This document shows positions 12,723-24,745 of a stretch of DNA of 64,000 nt, in pieces (position 1 is the first letter of the stretch; each line of letters begins with the position of its first letter). The stretch spans positions 4,962,501 through 5,026,500 of the forward strand of contig OX485807.1 of assembly GCA_950295325.1 (NCBI GenBank), written 5' to 3'. The translations under genes and the position numbers were made by a program. Source of the DNA: Polytrichum commune. Its lineage: Eukaryota > Streptophyta > Polytrichopsida > Polytrichales > Polytrichaceae. Below the pieces are notes generated by a model. It searched no databases. It had not been told where the DNA came from and worked only from the letters and a program-made list of their open reading frames with translations.

Positions 12723-15700
12723 ACCATAGGAGAGGGGGTGAGGATGCTCATGTAGATGGGTTGATTTTTGCTAAGTCTCATTTTGAAAGGGAATTGATGG
12801 TACATTAGTGGGTGGGTTGGGGTTTTTTTTTTCTCATTTGAGGGTGTCTCGGTACCGAGACACCATAGGAGAAGGGGTGAGGATGCTCATGTAGATGGGT
12901 TGATTTTTGCTAAGTCTCATTTTGAAAGGGAATTGATGGTACATTAGTGGTTGGGATGGGGTTTTTTTTTTCTGATTTGAGGGTGTCTCGGTACCGAGAC
13001 AACATTTGAGAGGGGGTGAGGATGCTCATGTAGATGGGTTGATTTTTGCTAAGTCTCATTTTGAAAGGGAATTGATGGTACATTAGTGGGTGGGTTGGGT
13101 TTTTTTTTTCCTCATTTGAGGGTGTCTCGGTACCGAGACACCATAGGAGAAGGGGTGAGGATGCTCATGTAGATGGGTTGATTTTTGCTAAGTCTCAGTT
13201 TGAAAGGGAATTGATGGTACATTAGTGGGTGGGTTGGGGTTTTTTTTTTCTCATTTGAGGGTGTCTCGGTACCGAGACACCATTTGAGAGGGGGTGAGGA
13301 TGCTCATGTAGATGGGTTGATTTTTGCTAAGTCTCATTTTGAAAGGGAATTGATGGTACATTAGTGGGTGGGTTTGGGTTTTTTTTTTCTCATTTGAGGG
13401 TGTCTCGGTAGCGAGACACCATTTGAGAGGGGGTGAGGATGCTCATGTAGATGGGTTGAGTTTTGCTAAGTCTCATTTTGAAAGGGAATTGATGGTACAT
13501 TAGTGGGTGGGTTGGGGTTGTTTTTTTCTCATTTGAGGGTGTCTCGGTAGCGAGACACCATAGGAGAGGGGGTGAGGATGCTCATGTAGATGGGTTGATT
13601 TTTGCTAAGTCTCATTTTGAAAGGGAATTGATGGTACATTAGTGGGTGGGTTTGGGTTTTTTTTTTCTCATTTGAGGGTGTCTCGGTACCGAGACACCAT
13701 AGGAGACGGGGTGAGGATGCTCATGTAGATGGGTTGATTTTTGCTAAGTCTCATTTTGAAAGGGAATTGATGGTACATTAGTGGGTGGGTTGGGGTTTTT
13801 TTTTTCTCATTTGAGGGTGTCTCGGTAGCGAGACACCATTTGAGAGGGGGTGAGGATGCTCATGTAGATGGGTTGATTTTTGCTTAGTCTCATTTTGAAA
13901 GGGAATTGATGGTACATTAGTGGGTGGGTTGGGGTTGTTTTTTTCTCATTTGAGGGTGTCTCGGTAGCGAGACACCATAGGAGAGGGGGTGAGGATGCTC
14001 ATGTAGATTGGTTGATTTTTGCTAAGTCTCATTTTGAAAGGGAATTGATGGTACATTAGTGGGTGGGTTGGGGTTTTTTTTTTCTCATTTGAGGGTGTCT
14101 CGGTAGCGAGACACCATAGGAGACGGGGTGAGGATGCTCATGTAGATGGGTTGATTTTTGCTAAGTCTCATTTTGAAAGGGAATTGATGGTACATTAGTG
14201 GGTGGGTTGGGGTTGTTTTTTTCTCATTTGAGGGTGTCTCGGTAGCGAGACACCATTTGAGAGGGGGTGAGGATGCTCATGTAGATGGGTTGATTTTTGC
14301 TAAGTCTCATTTTGAAAGGGAATTGATGGTACATTAGTGGGTGGGTTGGGGTTGTTTTTTTCTCATTTGAGGGTGTCTCGGTAGCGAGACACCATAGGAG
14401 AGGGGGTGAGGATGCTCATGTAGATGGGTTGAGTTTTGCTAAGTCTCATTTTGAAAGGGAATTGATGGTACATTAGTGGGTGGGTTTGGGTTTTTTTTTT
14501 CTCATTTGAGGGTGTCTCGGTACCGAGACACCATAGGAGACGGGGTGAGGATGCTCATGTAGATGGGTTGATTTTTGCTAAGTCTCATTTTGAAAGGGAA
14601 TTGATGGTACATTAGTGGGTGGGTTGGGGTTTTTTTTTTCTCATTTGAGGGTGTCTCGGTAGCGAGACACCATTTGAGAGGGGGTGAGGATGCTCATGTA
14701 GATGGGTTGATTTTTGCTAAGTCTCATTTTGAAAGGGAATTGATGGTACATTAGTGGGTGGGTTGGGGTTGTTTTTTTCTCATTTGAGGGTGTCTCGGTA
14801 CCGAGACACCATAGGAGACGGGGTGAGGATGCTCATGTAGATGGGTTGATTTTTGCTAAGTCTCATTTTGAAAGGGAATTGATGGTACATTAGTGGGTGG
14901 GTTGGGGTTTTTTTTTTCTCATTTGAGGGTGTCTCGGTAGCGAGACACCATTTGAGAGGGGGTGAGGATGCTCATGTAGATGGGTTGATTTTTGCTAAGT
15001 CTCATTTTGAAAGGGAATTGATGGTACATTAGTGGGTGGGTTGGGGTTGTTTTTTTCTCATTTGAGGGTGTCTCGGTAGCGAGACACCATAGGAGAGGGG
15101 GTGAGGATGCTCATGTAGATTGGTTGATTTTTGCTAAGTCTCATTTTGAAAGGGAATTGATGGTACATTAGTGGGTGGGTTGGGGTTTTTTTTTTCTCAT
15201 TTGAGGGTGTCTCGGTACCGAGACACCATAGGAGACGGGGTGAGGATGCTCATGTAGATGGGTTGATTTTTTCTAAGTCTCATTTTGAAAGGGAATTGAT
15301 GGTACATTAGTGGGTGGGTTGGGGTTGTTTTTTTCTCATTTGAGGGTGTCTCGGTAGCGAGACACCATTTGAGAGGGGGTGAGGATGCTCATGTAGATGG
15401 GTTGATTTTTGCTAAGTCTCATTTTGAAAGGGAATTGATGGTACATTAGTGGGTGGGTTGGGGTTGTTTTTTTCTCATTTGAGGGTGTCTCGGTAGCGAG
15501 ACACCATAGGAGAGGGGGTGAGGATGCTCATGTAGATGGGTTGAGTTTTGCTAAGTCTCATTTTGAAAGGGAATTGATGGTACATTAGTGGGTGGGTTGG
15601 GGTTGTTTTTTTCTCATTTGAGGGTGTCTCGGTAGCGAGACACCATAGGAGAGGGGGTGAGGATGCTCATGTAGATGGGTTGATTTTTGCTAAGTCTCAT

Positions 15701-15766
15701 TTTGAAAGGGAATTGATGGTACATTAGTGGGTGGGTTGGGGTTGTTTTTTTCTCATTTGAGGGTGT

Positions 15767-15782
15767 CTATGAACGCTTGGCT

Positions 15783-15825
<43 letters not shown>

Positions 15826-15887
15826 AGCTTCAAATTCCGAAAGACTAAAGGATCGATAGGCCATGCTTTCACAGTTTGTATTCGTAC
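15767..15887 (-). pseudogene. 25S rRNA domain V fragment in satellite, copy 5 (121-bp full form)
   Basis: Same 121-bp form as copy 4, about 3165 bp further on. Flanking units also match those of copy 4 (ACACCATAGGAGAGG after the insert, a GGTTGGGATGGGG unit soon after), so this is one member of a roughly 3.2-kb duplicated block. Confidence 0.93.
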
Positions 15888-17745
15888 ACCATAGGAGAGG
15901 GGGTGAGGATGCTCATGTAGATGGGTTGATTTTTGCTAAGTCTCATTTTGAAAGGGAATTGATGGTACATTAGTGGGTGGGTTGGGGTTTTTTTTTTCTC
16001 ATTTGAGGGTGTCTCGGTACCGAGACACCATAGGAGAAGGGGTGAGGATGCTCATGTAGATGGGTTGATTTTTGCTAAGTCTCATTTTGAAAGGGAATTG
16101 ATGGTACATTAGTGGTTGGGATGGGGTTTTTTTTTTCTCATTTGAGGGTGTCTCGGTACCGAGACACCATAGAAGAGGGGGTGAGGATGCTCATGTAGAT
16201 GGGTTGATTTTTGCTAAGTGTCATTTTGAAAGGGAATTGATGGTACATTAGTGGGTGGGTTGGGTTTTTTTTTTTCTCATTTGAGGGTGTCTCGGTACCG
16301 ATCACCATAGGAGAAGGGTTGAGGATGCTCATGTAGATGGGTTGATTTTTGCTAAGTCTCATTTTGAAAGGGAATTGATGGTACATTAGTGGGTGGGTTG
16401 GGGTTTTTTTTTTCTCATTTGAGGGTGTCTCGGTACCGAGACACCATTTGAGAGGGGGTGAGGATGCTCATGTAGATGGGTTGATTTTTGCTAAGTCTCA
16501 TTTTGAAAGGGAATTGATGGTACATTAGTGGGTGGGTTTGGGTTTTTTTTTTCTCATTTGAGGGTGTCTCGGTACCGAGACACCATAGGAGAGGGGGTGA
16601 GGATGCTCATGTAGATGGGTTGATTTTTGCTAAGTCTCATTTTGAAAGGGAATTGATGGTACATTAGTGGGTGGGTTGGGGTTTTTTTTTTCTCATTTGA
16701 GGGTGTCTCGGTACCGAGACACCATAGGAGAAGGGGTGAGGATGCTCATGTAGATGGGTTGATTTTTGCTAAGTCTCATTTTGAAAGGGAATTGATGGTA
16801 CATTAGTGGTTGGGATGGGGTTTTTTTTTTCTCATTTGAGTGTGTCTCGGTACCGAGACAGCATTTGAGAGGGGGTGAGGATGCTCATGTAGATGGGTTG
16901 ATTTTTGCTAAGTCTCATTTTGAAAGGGAATTGATGGTACATTAGTGGGTGGGTTGGGTTTTTTTTTTTCTCATTTGAGGGTGTCTCGGTACCGATCACC
17001 ATAGGAGAAGGGGTGAGGATGCTCATGTAGATGGGTTGATTTTTGCTAAGTCTCAGTTTGAAAGGGAATTGATGGTACATTAGTGGGTGGGTTGGGGTTT
17101 TTTTTTTCTCATTTGAGGGTGTCTCGGTACCGAGACACCATTTGAGAGGGGGTGAGGATGCTCATGTAGATGGGTTGATTTTTGCTAAGTCTCATTTTGA
17201 AAGGGAATTGATGGTACATTAGTGGGTGGGTTTGGGTTTTTTTTTTCTCATTTGAGGGTGTCTCGGTACCGAGACACCATAGGAGAGGGGGTGAGGATGC
17301 TCATGTAGATGGGTTGATTTTTGCTAAGTCTCATTTTGAAAGGGAATTGATGGTACATTAGTGGGTGGGTTGGGGTTTTTTTTTCTCATTTGAGGGTGTC
17401 TCGGTACCGAGACACCATAGGAGAGGGGGTGAGGATGCTCATGTAGATGGGTTGATTTTTGCTAAGTCTCATTTTGAAAGGGATTTGATGGTACATTAGT
17501 GGGTGGGTTTGGGTTTTTTTTTTTTCATTTGAGGGGGTATCGGCACCGATACACCATTTGAGAGGGGGTGAGGATGCTCATGTAGATGGGTTGATTTGTG
17601 CTAAGTATCATTTTGAAGGGGAATTGATGGTACATTAGTGGGTGGGTTTGGGTTTTTTGTTTTTTTCATTTGAGGGGGTATCTGCACCGATACACCATTT
17701 GAGAGGGGGTGAGGATGCTCATGTATATGTGTTGATTTGCCAATA

Positions 17746-17883
17746 CACCCTCAAATTAAAAATAAAAATAAAAACCCCAACCCACCCACTAATCTACCAC
17801 CAATTCCCCCTCAAAATGAGACTTAGCAAAAATGAACCCATATACATGAGCATCCTCACCCCCTCAAATGAAAAAAAACAAAC
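17746..17883 (-). repeat. Inverted satellite unit at the array edge
   Basis: One diverged unit in reverse orientation (AACCCCAACCCACCCACTAA, then GAGACTTAGCAAAAATGAAC, then CATGAGCATCCTCACCCC). It follows two degenerate direct units whose palindrome reads GGTATCGGCACCGATAC. This marks the right boundary of the homogeneous array. Confidence 0.85.
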
Positions 17884-18510
17884 CCCCTAATATCTTTGGA
17901 CCTTCAGAACTTCCACTTGCGTTGTCCAAAGCTAACAAACAACCGCTCTATTGTTATTTACATTCAACGTAGATGGCAATGCACACCTTAGTTGTTCCAT
18001 TCAAGCAAGTACTTTGAAAGTTATGGCTCTTCAAACCTTAGCAGTGGCCGGGGAGTGGCTCCCAAGACTGCTAAGGTTTGAAGGGGCATAACTTTCTCAG
18101 TACTTGCTTGAATGGGGCAAGTGAGGTGTGCATTGACATCTAAGTCTCATTTTGAGGGGGGATTGGTGGTAGATTAGTGGGTGGGTTGGGGTTTTTTTTT
18201 TCTCATTTGAGGGTGTATCGGCACCGGTACATCATAGGAGAGGGGGTGAGGATGCTCATGTATATGGGTTGATTTTTGCTAAGTCTCATTTTGAGGGGGA
18301 ACAGGTGGTAGATTAGTGGGTGGGTTGGGTTTATTTTTTCTCATTTGAGGGTGTTTCGGCACCGAAACACTATAGGAGAGGGGGTGAGGATGCTCATGTA
18401 TATGGGTTGATTTTTGCTAAGTCTGATTTTGAGGGGGAATAGGTGGTAGATTAGTGGGTGGGTTGGGTTTTTTAGCAAGTGGAAGTTATGAAGGTCCGAA
18501 GATATTAGGG
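17884..18510. mobile_element. Fold-back (TIR) element carrying satellite units
   Basis: Termini are inverted repeats of about 37 bp: the left reads CCCCTAATATCTTTGGACCT and continues to CCACTTGC, and the right (18475-18510) is its reverse complement with about three mismatches. Inside are a large hairpin (17971-18141) and about two and a half diverged direct satellite units (18143-18470) whose palindromes read GTGTTTCGGCACCGAAACAC and GTATCGGCACCGGTAC. No transposase frame and no clear target duplication are visible, so this is a non-autonomous fold-back or MITE-like unit at best. Confidence 0.6.
17971..18141. repeat. Long imperfect hairpin
   Basis: Arms of about 75 bp (17971-18045 and 18066-18141) are inverted copies containing CATTCAAGCAAGTACTTTGA and CTTCAAACCTTAGCAGT, with a GC-rich loop of about 20 bases. 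A diverged relative of one arm lies at about 21688-21850, so this is a dispersed repeat family. Confidence 0.75.
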
Positions 18511-20120
18511 GCTAAGTTGTGTCATGTAATGACGCTCTCGGCCCCGAGAAGGGGTAGGGGGTTGGGTTCAATCTTTGTTTCGGGGACCCTCTCGGCTCCG
18601 AGAGGGTAAGGTATGTGTTGAACGGGACCTGATTAGTATTGACGTCCTCCACCATGTTGGTTCCAAGACCTCCCCCCACATTGTGGAGGGCACCTTCAAC
18701 CTTCCAGCCTCAGACGGTGTAACCCGCTGCTGAACCGGTTTACATGGAAGTTACTCCCACCAAAATTAGATCTTCTCTCTAAGTCTCGTGAAGGTGTTTG
18801 CATTCTTCTGTGTCTCAATCCCGTAACATATAGTTCCAATGTTCTTATAAGTTCTCCAGGAGTAGTTGATCTAAGATCACAAGTTTATGTTCCCCGAAAG
18901 CGTCCTTAACCGGAAACACGTAAATGCATTCTCAATATCTCTTAATAAATTTCTAATGAATTCTTAATGTGTAAGTGCCTTTAGAACTCAAGATAATGTT
19001 TCCTCAAAAGTGTAATGTCACGGTTAAGTGTTACGAGGGAAAACGCTCCTATACAATATCTTTCATGGTTGAAAACATTCACAATCCTATTTATCCATTC
19101 AAGTTCTTATAACATATCTCTCGTTCCTTTCAAGTCTTCAAGCATCTTGCTCAACTTCTCTATAAGGCAAGCATACTCCCTCGCTAAGTCAAAACAACCT
19201 AATTCATAGAGTGTTCTTCATTTACTCTCTTAGAATATTTTATCATTCCCGTAAGTCTAATAACTTCTAGGATCACTCCCCATTATTTCATAGTTCGAAT
19301 GTCCATTCAATTATCTCAAATCCGAGTCACGCTATCTAATTTACGCAAGCGTATACCCTTGCTAAATTAGATCTCTCGGGTGCTTATTTGGTTATGTTTA
19401 CGGCCTTGACTTAATCCTCAGTTCATCCACCTCAAATTCCCTTTCTCATGTTCAAAATCTAACCTCAAGGAAGAATAATATCTCTCAAATTCCTTAGGGC
19501 ATCTCACTAAGATATGGCTTAAGTAATCCCTTCATGTATCCCTCAATTCCTTACTCATTACTTTTTAAGTTATTCTTAGATTGATATGAGGTAAAGGTTC
19601 GATATGAGGTCTTGATATAAAGGTATGATGTGGCGGTACATTGATTTGCCTAATTGACGAATCCTCTCCCTCTTATGATTATGCTCCTACGTCATGCGGA
19701 GGTGTAATTCCAACAACTCAAGTTCGAATGATGGTTAGGTATGTAGACAATGTAATATCCTTTTTATGCTTAAGTGTAATTACATTCATCAATCAATTCC
19801 AATCATGTTACATATAAGTTACTTCTCTTAATCGTTTCCTTCGGTGAATTTGTGTCCACTTTCCTAAGGTCTTTGAAGTTCCCGCAACTCCAAAATCATG
19901 TGGCCTCCTCGGTAATTTTAGTTTATTTTCTAAGCCTTTAATCGTCCCGCTTCGGCACGGAAATCCCAACCTCGCCCGCTTGAGTAATAATACTTGGCGA
20001 GTTCGATTCGTTGCCGCGGTTGATTGTATTGTTTCCACGAACGTTCTTAAGTCCGAATACCCTTCGGTGCCTCACGTCTCGGATTAATTCTCTAATTCCT
20101 AAGCTAATTAATCACCATAG
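18511..20120. other. No gene recognised; palindromes related to the satellite core
   Basis: No convincing coding sequence. Two GC palindromes near the left end, CTCGGCCCCGAG (about 18536-18547) and ACCCTCTCGG/CCGAGAGGGT (18586-18607), share the CTCGG..CCGAG core of the satellite palindrome. The remainder is ordinary AT-rich intergenic DNA. Confidence 0.5.
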
Positions 20121-20239
20121 GTGCCTCACGTCTCAACAAAAGTCCGAGTTCGGACACTCATGCCTCACGTCTCAACAAAAGTCCGAGTTCGGACGCTCAA
20201 GCCTCACGTCTCAACAAAGTCCGAGGTCCGGACACTCAT
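20121..20239. repeat. 40-bp tandem repeat, three units
   Basis: Units start at 20121, 20161 and 20201, each beginning (G)TGCCTCACGTCTCAACAAA followed by GTCCGAGTTCGGAC, which is itself a short palindrome. A truncated relative (GTGCCTCACGTCTCGGATTA) lies at 20067. Confidence 0.85.
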
Positions 20240-20544
20240 TTAAAATATTCGGAGTAGAATGAAGTGTATTAGGGCCCTCTAGTGGCCTCTTTATATAGGC
20301 TCACAAATCTATATTTTTCTAAGATTTTTGTAAATGTTAGCTCGGCTAAATATAGCCCTGTATCTAATAATAGCAGAGTTTAAATGTCTTAATTCATAGA
20401 GTTTAAATCTAAAAAGTTCAACATGTACTACCTACATACATATCCCTTCATATCACCTAGCTATTTAATTGACATGTGCTCCTAAATCGGGGCATTCGTG
20501 CCCCTTTAATTCTCGGGAGTGGCCCTACTTCCGTTCGGCCGTTC

Positions 20545-20872
20545 CCGTCCCCAGTGGCCGCCCACGTTCCCGGGCTCTCGCGTTCCCAATGGCCGCTCAC
20601 GTTCTCTGGCTCTCGCGTTCCCAATGGCCGCTCGCGTTCCCGGGTGCTTGCGTTCCCAGTGCGCTCACGTTCCTGGTCTTCCTCGCTCCTACTGGCCGTC
20701 TTCATTCCCCGTTGGCCGTCTTCGTTCCCAGTTGGCCGTCTTCTCTCCTAGTTGGCTGTCTTCGTTCCCAGTTGGCCGTCTTCTCTCCTAGTTGGCTGTC
20801 TTCGTTCCCAGTTGGCCGTCTTCTCTCCTAGTTGGCCGTCTTCTCTCCCAGTTGGCCGTCTTCACTCGCTGG
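20545..20872. repeat. Two adjacent minisatellites
   Basis: From about 20545 to 20690, three to four degenerate units contain GTTCCCAATGGCCGCTC and GGCTCTCGC. From about 20691 to 20872, eight or so 20-bp units alternate TTGGCCGTCTTCTCTCCTAG and TTGGCTGTCTTCGTTCCCAG. The proline- and serine-rich open frames on both strands follow from this repetition, and I do not call them genes. Confidence 0.85.
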
Positions 20873-22689
20873 TCCTCCAGCCCTTTCCCTAGTCCCTCAG
20901 CCTTTGCTCCAGTCCCTCAGCTTCCTCGCTGGCTCTTCATTTTCCAGCACCGGTCCCTCAGCTCCGCAATGGTCTTGCAACACTTGTCTTTCTCCGGCCG
21001 TTTCTTGCCGGTGTAGCGAGGGTGTCTCTACACACATTCCAAATTTCACACTCAATTTCAACCAAATATTTTCAGCCTCTAATCAAAATCACTAAATACC
21101 TTACCTTCTCTCAAGCACAACCTAAACATCCTCCACATGGAGCCATTCCCGGGTCAATGATGTCTAGGGCTTGGTCCTGCGCGAGCGCCCCACTGAAATT
21201 GGCATATCTCCTACCTCACACCTCCACTGTCGCGACCCTCGCTAGCTTTTCTTCACTTAGCTCAATCACTTTCCAACCCTAGCAAGTGTCCCGAGCGCTA
21301 ACCTGCACATCCCACGCACATGCATGGTTAGCTTTCAAAACCGCGGACCTTCAATCTCATATTTGGTCACCAAACCCTCCTACACATGCATTCGGGACTC
21401 TACCCCTTAGTAGGTAACCCATGGCTAAGGTGGACTTCCATCCATGGAAGTCCACTCCTTAGTTGGTCATAGTGTTGGTAGGACAACACTACAACCACCC
21501 GGAGCACATTGCCAAGTATGCTCCGGGGGGGTCGGTCGGCAAAGCCGCCTCACCCATATAAGCCTCTAGGACTTTTGGCGGGGCCCCTCCCCCACCGTCA
21601 ACATCCCTTTTGTCTCTCTACCAAGAGTTGGGGCCAAGTAGACATTTTCCCTTAGCCGCTGGGTCTAGAAGCCTCCCTGCAGCTTCAGACCTTCATAACT
21701 TCCACGTGCAGTCTTTGAATCTAACAACCAACCACTCTATCGTCATCTACGTTTCACGTTGATGCCGATGGACACCTCACTTGCCCCATTCAGACAAGTA
21801 CCAAGGAAGTTATGCCTGTTTAAACCTTTGCAGTCCCGGGAGCCACTCCCAGGCCACTGCTGTTCCAGGGCGCTGTCCCGGGACATCATCCCACTCAAAG
21901 TACTATATCTCCTAGCTCACACCTCAGATTGAGGTGTTCTTGAGCGTTCTAGAATTGGGACGCCATAAGCTACTCATAGCTTATGGCTTTACCCTCATGA
22001 CTCCTAGTCTTCGTGGGTGGGAGGTGTTCTAAACGCCCGGGGCCCTCACCCACATTAGGATCACTTGGTCCCTCTCACCAATGGCGTCACAAGTCCCGGG
22101 TGTCACTCCGGGGTCCCCTCTGTGCCCATAGTGTTGCGGGCACTCCTTATGGAGAGGTGCGCGACATCCACCCCCTACCGCCTCTTGGAACCGAGAACCC
22201 CATAATGTGACATAACAAAACATTCATCAAAGCAACTCCCCCTAACCTGAAATCCTTTCAACCTACCATTCAATCTATAGTGTGACTTATTTTCATCCAT
22301 ATTCAGAGAACTCAATTTCACATGCCATTTTTGCAAAAATCTAAACGTGTATCTGCCCTTATTGCATATTATCTGTGACCCAAACAAACTGTGCAAATTG
22401 AGTATTCTTTTGTCTCCTCGTCTGATCCGCTCTTATTGGGATTGTTGCGATGCTCACTCTCTGTCATTGATGGTTCGCGTGATCCTCTGTGCTCCTATTC
22501 TTCCTCTATTGGTTGTAGTTCCATGTTCCTATCTGATGACCTGTGTCAACCTCTCCACACGCATTGGATGCAATCCTTGGAGAAACATACCAAAAACATG
22601 AAACTCGAAACTCGAGTTGGTAAGTCTATACTTGCCTCTATATTTCATGTATAGTTCATTTTTTATAGTTCAACTACATTGATTCCGCC
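20873..22689. other. No gene recognised; hairpins and a dispersed repeat
   Basis: Contains a near-perfect palindrome at 21430-21455 (GTGGACTTCCAT/ATGGAAGTCCAC with a 2-base centre). A copy of the hairpin-arm repeat lies at about 21688-21850. Two related segments near 21190 and 21900 both carry TATCTCCTA and CTCACACCTC. No protein family was recognised in any frame. Confidence 0.45.
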
Positions 22690-23126
22690 ATTATCCGGAT
22701 GAGTTTCCCACCCGGCATTCAAGGAAATTGATTAGGCGCAACAAGAAGGCCCCGTCAACAAAACACGCCAATAATTGTGCCTCAACCCTATCACTGAAAG
22801 CCAAAGTGCACAAATTGTGCATGCTTCCAGCCCCTGCCTTAGGATGCATCGTCTCATTGGATTCCGGCACGCCCCCAAAGGTTCAGCAATACTACTTGAC
22901 GATTTCGTAGCTGCCAGCATGCACTTGTCCTAACTTCAAGGAGATGGCGACTAAAGCAATTGGAAAACGGGGTCAATGGGCCAACTGTAAGCATTTATAT
23001 TATTTGTTTACTATAGTGTGTGATTTGGACTCGGATTCAGACACGTTCATTCATGCAGCTAGTTTTAGCTTCAACGAAGTGAAGCGAGTTTTGGAGGGTG
23101 GTTTGTTGAAGTACCTTGATTCTTAG
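22690..23126 (+). pseudogene. SWIM zinc-finger protein fragment, interrupted by a stop
   Basis: A plus-strand frame encodes a basic stretch (LIRRNKKAPSTKHANNC), then PPKVQQYYLTIS, an in-frame TAG at 22908-22910, and then ACTCPNFKEM through GQWANCKHLYYLF to the stop at 23124-23126. The spacing Cys-x-Cys, 18 residues, Cys-x-His is the SWIM zinc-finger pattern found in MULE transposases and in some plant nuclear proteins. The tail (FIHAASFSFNEVKRVL) resembles plant SWIM-domain proteins of unknown function. With no upstream domains and a stop just before the finger, this is a broken gene piece, possibly carried by a transposon. The parent family is uncertain. Confidence 0.5.
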
Positions 23127-23977
23127 AGTTTTCTGTTTCTTTAAAGAAACATATGTATGCAAGATATGTTATAATGATGATGTAGTGAGACTAAAAGGGC
23201 CACTACAAGACATTTGACGCACCACATGTATTTCTCTTTCCCAAAGTTGCGTGACCCTTTTAGAGTACCACTAATTCTCATTATACTAAAACAATATGTG
23301 TTTGACTTGAGACAAACCCATATTTATTACTGATATTACTTCCAAATGTTCAATTAAACACCCTAAACCATATTTTTCATTGATACAATAACATTTTTTC
23401 CTGTATCAGAGCCCTTAATTGTCCACGGTCATAGGTCCCACTGTTCACTAAGTTTAGAAAAAGAATCCTAAAAATAATTTTAGTCCAAAAATACCATAAA
23501 CTTACTGCTTAAAATAACATTTTAATCAAAATATCTCGGAAGTTACCGCTCACCGCTCACCGCTCAACGCTCGCAAAATAGCTTCGTCCGGGCATGTGTG
23601 AGGCCAAACCACCCACCCTTAAGCGTCCTAGTCCAGGTGAGGGAATGGTTATCACATTCATGTTCGCATAGCTCCCTCTTACCAACTTCATAAAACTCCA
23701 TTTCAATTCCCACCAATTCTTGCAAACCAATTTATTCCATAATAAGAATACAAGCATTGAAAAATGCTCTTCTCTGTTTATCCATTTCCTCCTACACTAA
23801 TTCACAACCCCACAATCAAATTCCTACTAAGACTTATTCCCTTATGACCCCCCTTATTCATGTGAAACTAAATTCCCCTAATGCCCTAGGACCTTGGCCC
23901 TTGGCCCTTGCCATATCCGATCGAGTTCACGACCGGGCCCATCAAGGGTCCATACCCGGCTCCTAACTCGGCTGCAG
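23127..23977. other. No gene recognised
   Basis: AT-rich sequence without convincing coding potential. CTCACCGCTC is repeated a few times at 23547-23573. Nothing else stands out. Confidence 0.5.
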
Positions 23978-24126
23978 TCTCCAAATCCCAGCAGCCTAAG
24001 CTCGGCCATAGTCTCAAATCCCAGCACCCTAAGCTGCCACAGTCTTCAAATCCCAGCAGCCTAAGCCGGCCACAGTCTCAAATCCCAGCAGCCTAAGCTC
24101 GGCCACAATCTCAAATCCCAGCAGCC
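23978..24126. repeat. ~33-bp tandem repeat, five units
   Basis: Five consecutive units follow the pattern TCTCAAATCCCAGCAGCCTA then AGCTCGGCCACAG, with small length variation and one CAGCACCC variant. Confidence 0.85.
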
Positions 24127-24297
24127 TCTTAACTACCTACCTAATTCTACCAAGCCCCTTACCTAATTACCCCACCTAAACCCACTAATTCCACTAAACC
24201 CCCTACCTAATTCCCACATATTTTTTCTAGCTCTAAGAGCTCAAATTCCTAGAGAAGAGAGAGAGAGAGAGGGAGATGGATAGGAGAGAAAGGAGAG

Positions 24298-24728
24298 TGT
24301 CACGTGAGGTGACATCGGGGGCTAAGTCACGTCAATTTAGGAGTAAATGGACTCCATTAGGAGTCCATGTGTGTTTGGATGAGTAATGGACTCCATTGGG
24401 AGTCCTAGTTAGTTATTCATCCACTCCATGGATGAACTCCACTTAGGATTGGGGTTGTATGGAGAGGAAGGCCTCTTGACTTGCCATTGTTGTCAAGTCA
24501 AGTCTTGTGAGTGTGTTTTGAGAGAGAGAGAGCTTGTTGTTGCTTTCTCATGGCTATGGTGTAGTAGATTATGAATAAAGCCTTTGCATTCTTTCTCCAC
24601 CACTTGCACTCTTGGATTCTCCCTTCGTGGAGTGAGAGATAGCTTGACTCTTGTGTGTGAATTTTAGAGTTTCTTAAGCTTTGTAAGGAGACATTTTAGT
24701 TTCTTAAGCTTGGAGAGAGAAACCCTCA
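24298..24728 (+). repeat. 5' LTR
   Basis: The LTR starts TGTCACGTGAGGTGACA (an inverted repeat containing a CACGTG G-box) and ends CCCTCA. U3 has two hairpins built on TGGACTCCATTAGGAGTCCA (24348-24367) and its relative at 24387-24405. A hairpin with 8-bp arms CTTGACTT/AAGTCAAG (24475-24502) carries the sequence complementary to the primer site. A TATA-like TTGTATGG lies at about 24455, and a polyadenylation signal AATAAA at 24574-24579. If transcription starts near 24480, R would be about 100 bp. I see no difference from the 3' LTR. Confidence 0.93.
24475..24502 (+). promoter_or_regulatory. LTR hairpin with putative self-primer loop
   Basis: CTTGACTT and AAGTCAAG form an 8-bp stem around the 12-base loop GCCATTGTTGTC. 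Bases 24483-24498 (GCCATTGTTGTCAAGT) are exactly complementary to 24730-24745. In Tf1-type self-priming the primer is the 5' end of the RNA, so this predicts a transcript start at or near 24483. That start is inferred. Confidence 0.6.
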
Positions 24729-24729
24729 T

Positions 24730-24745
24730 ACTTGACAACAATGGC
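24730..24745 (+). promoter_or_regulatory. Primer-binding site, self-complementary to the LTR
   Basis: ACTTGACAACAATGGC lies one base after the LTR end, the normal primer-site position. It does not begin TGG, so it does not fit the CCA end of a tRNA. All 16 bases pair with LTR positions 24483-24498, and the primer 3' end would abut U5, the polarity needed to start minus-strand synthesis. Confidence 0.65.

Larger units (their letters stand above)
1..17745. repeat. Satellite array, ~138-bp tandem unit with palindromic core
   Basis: Head-to-tail units of about 137-139 bp fill this stretch, roughly 125-130 copies, and the array is cut by the left window edge. Each unit contains, in order, a purine-rich GGGGTGAGGATGCTCATG block, GGGTTGATTTTTGCTAAGTC, AATTGATGGTACATTAG, GTGGGTGGGTTGGGG with a variable T run, CTCATTTGAGG, and a palindrome. 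The palindrome is perfect in one class (GTGTCTCGGTACCGAGACAC) and has a two-base central mismatch in the other (GGTAGC). Variant units recur in blocks (ACCGGGTCAGG near 2896, 9292 and 10265), which indicates higher-order duplication. Short minus-strand open frames are a by-product of the repeat phase and show no sign of being genes. Confidence 0.97.
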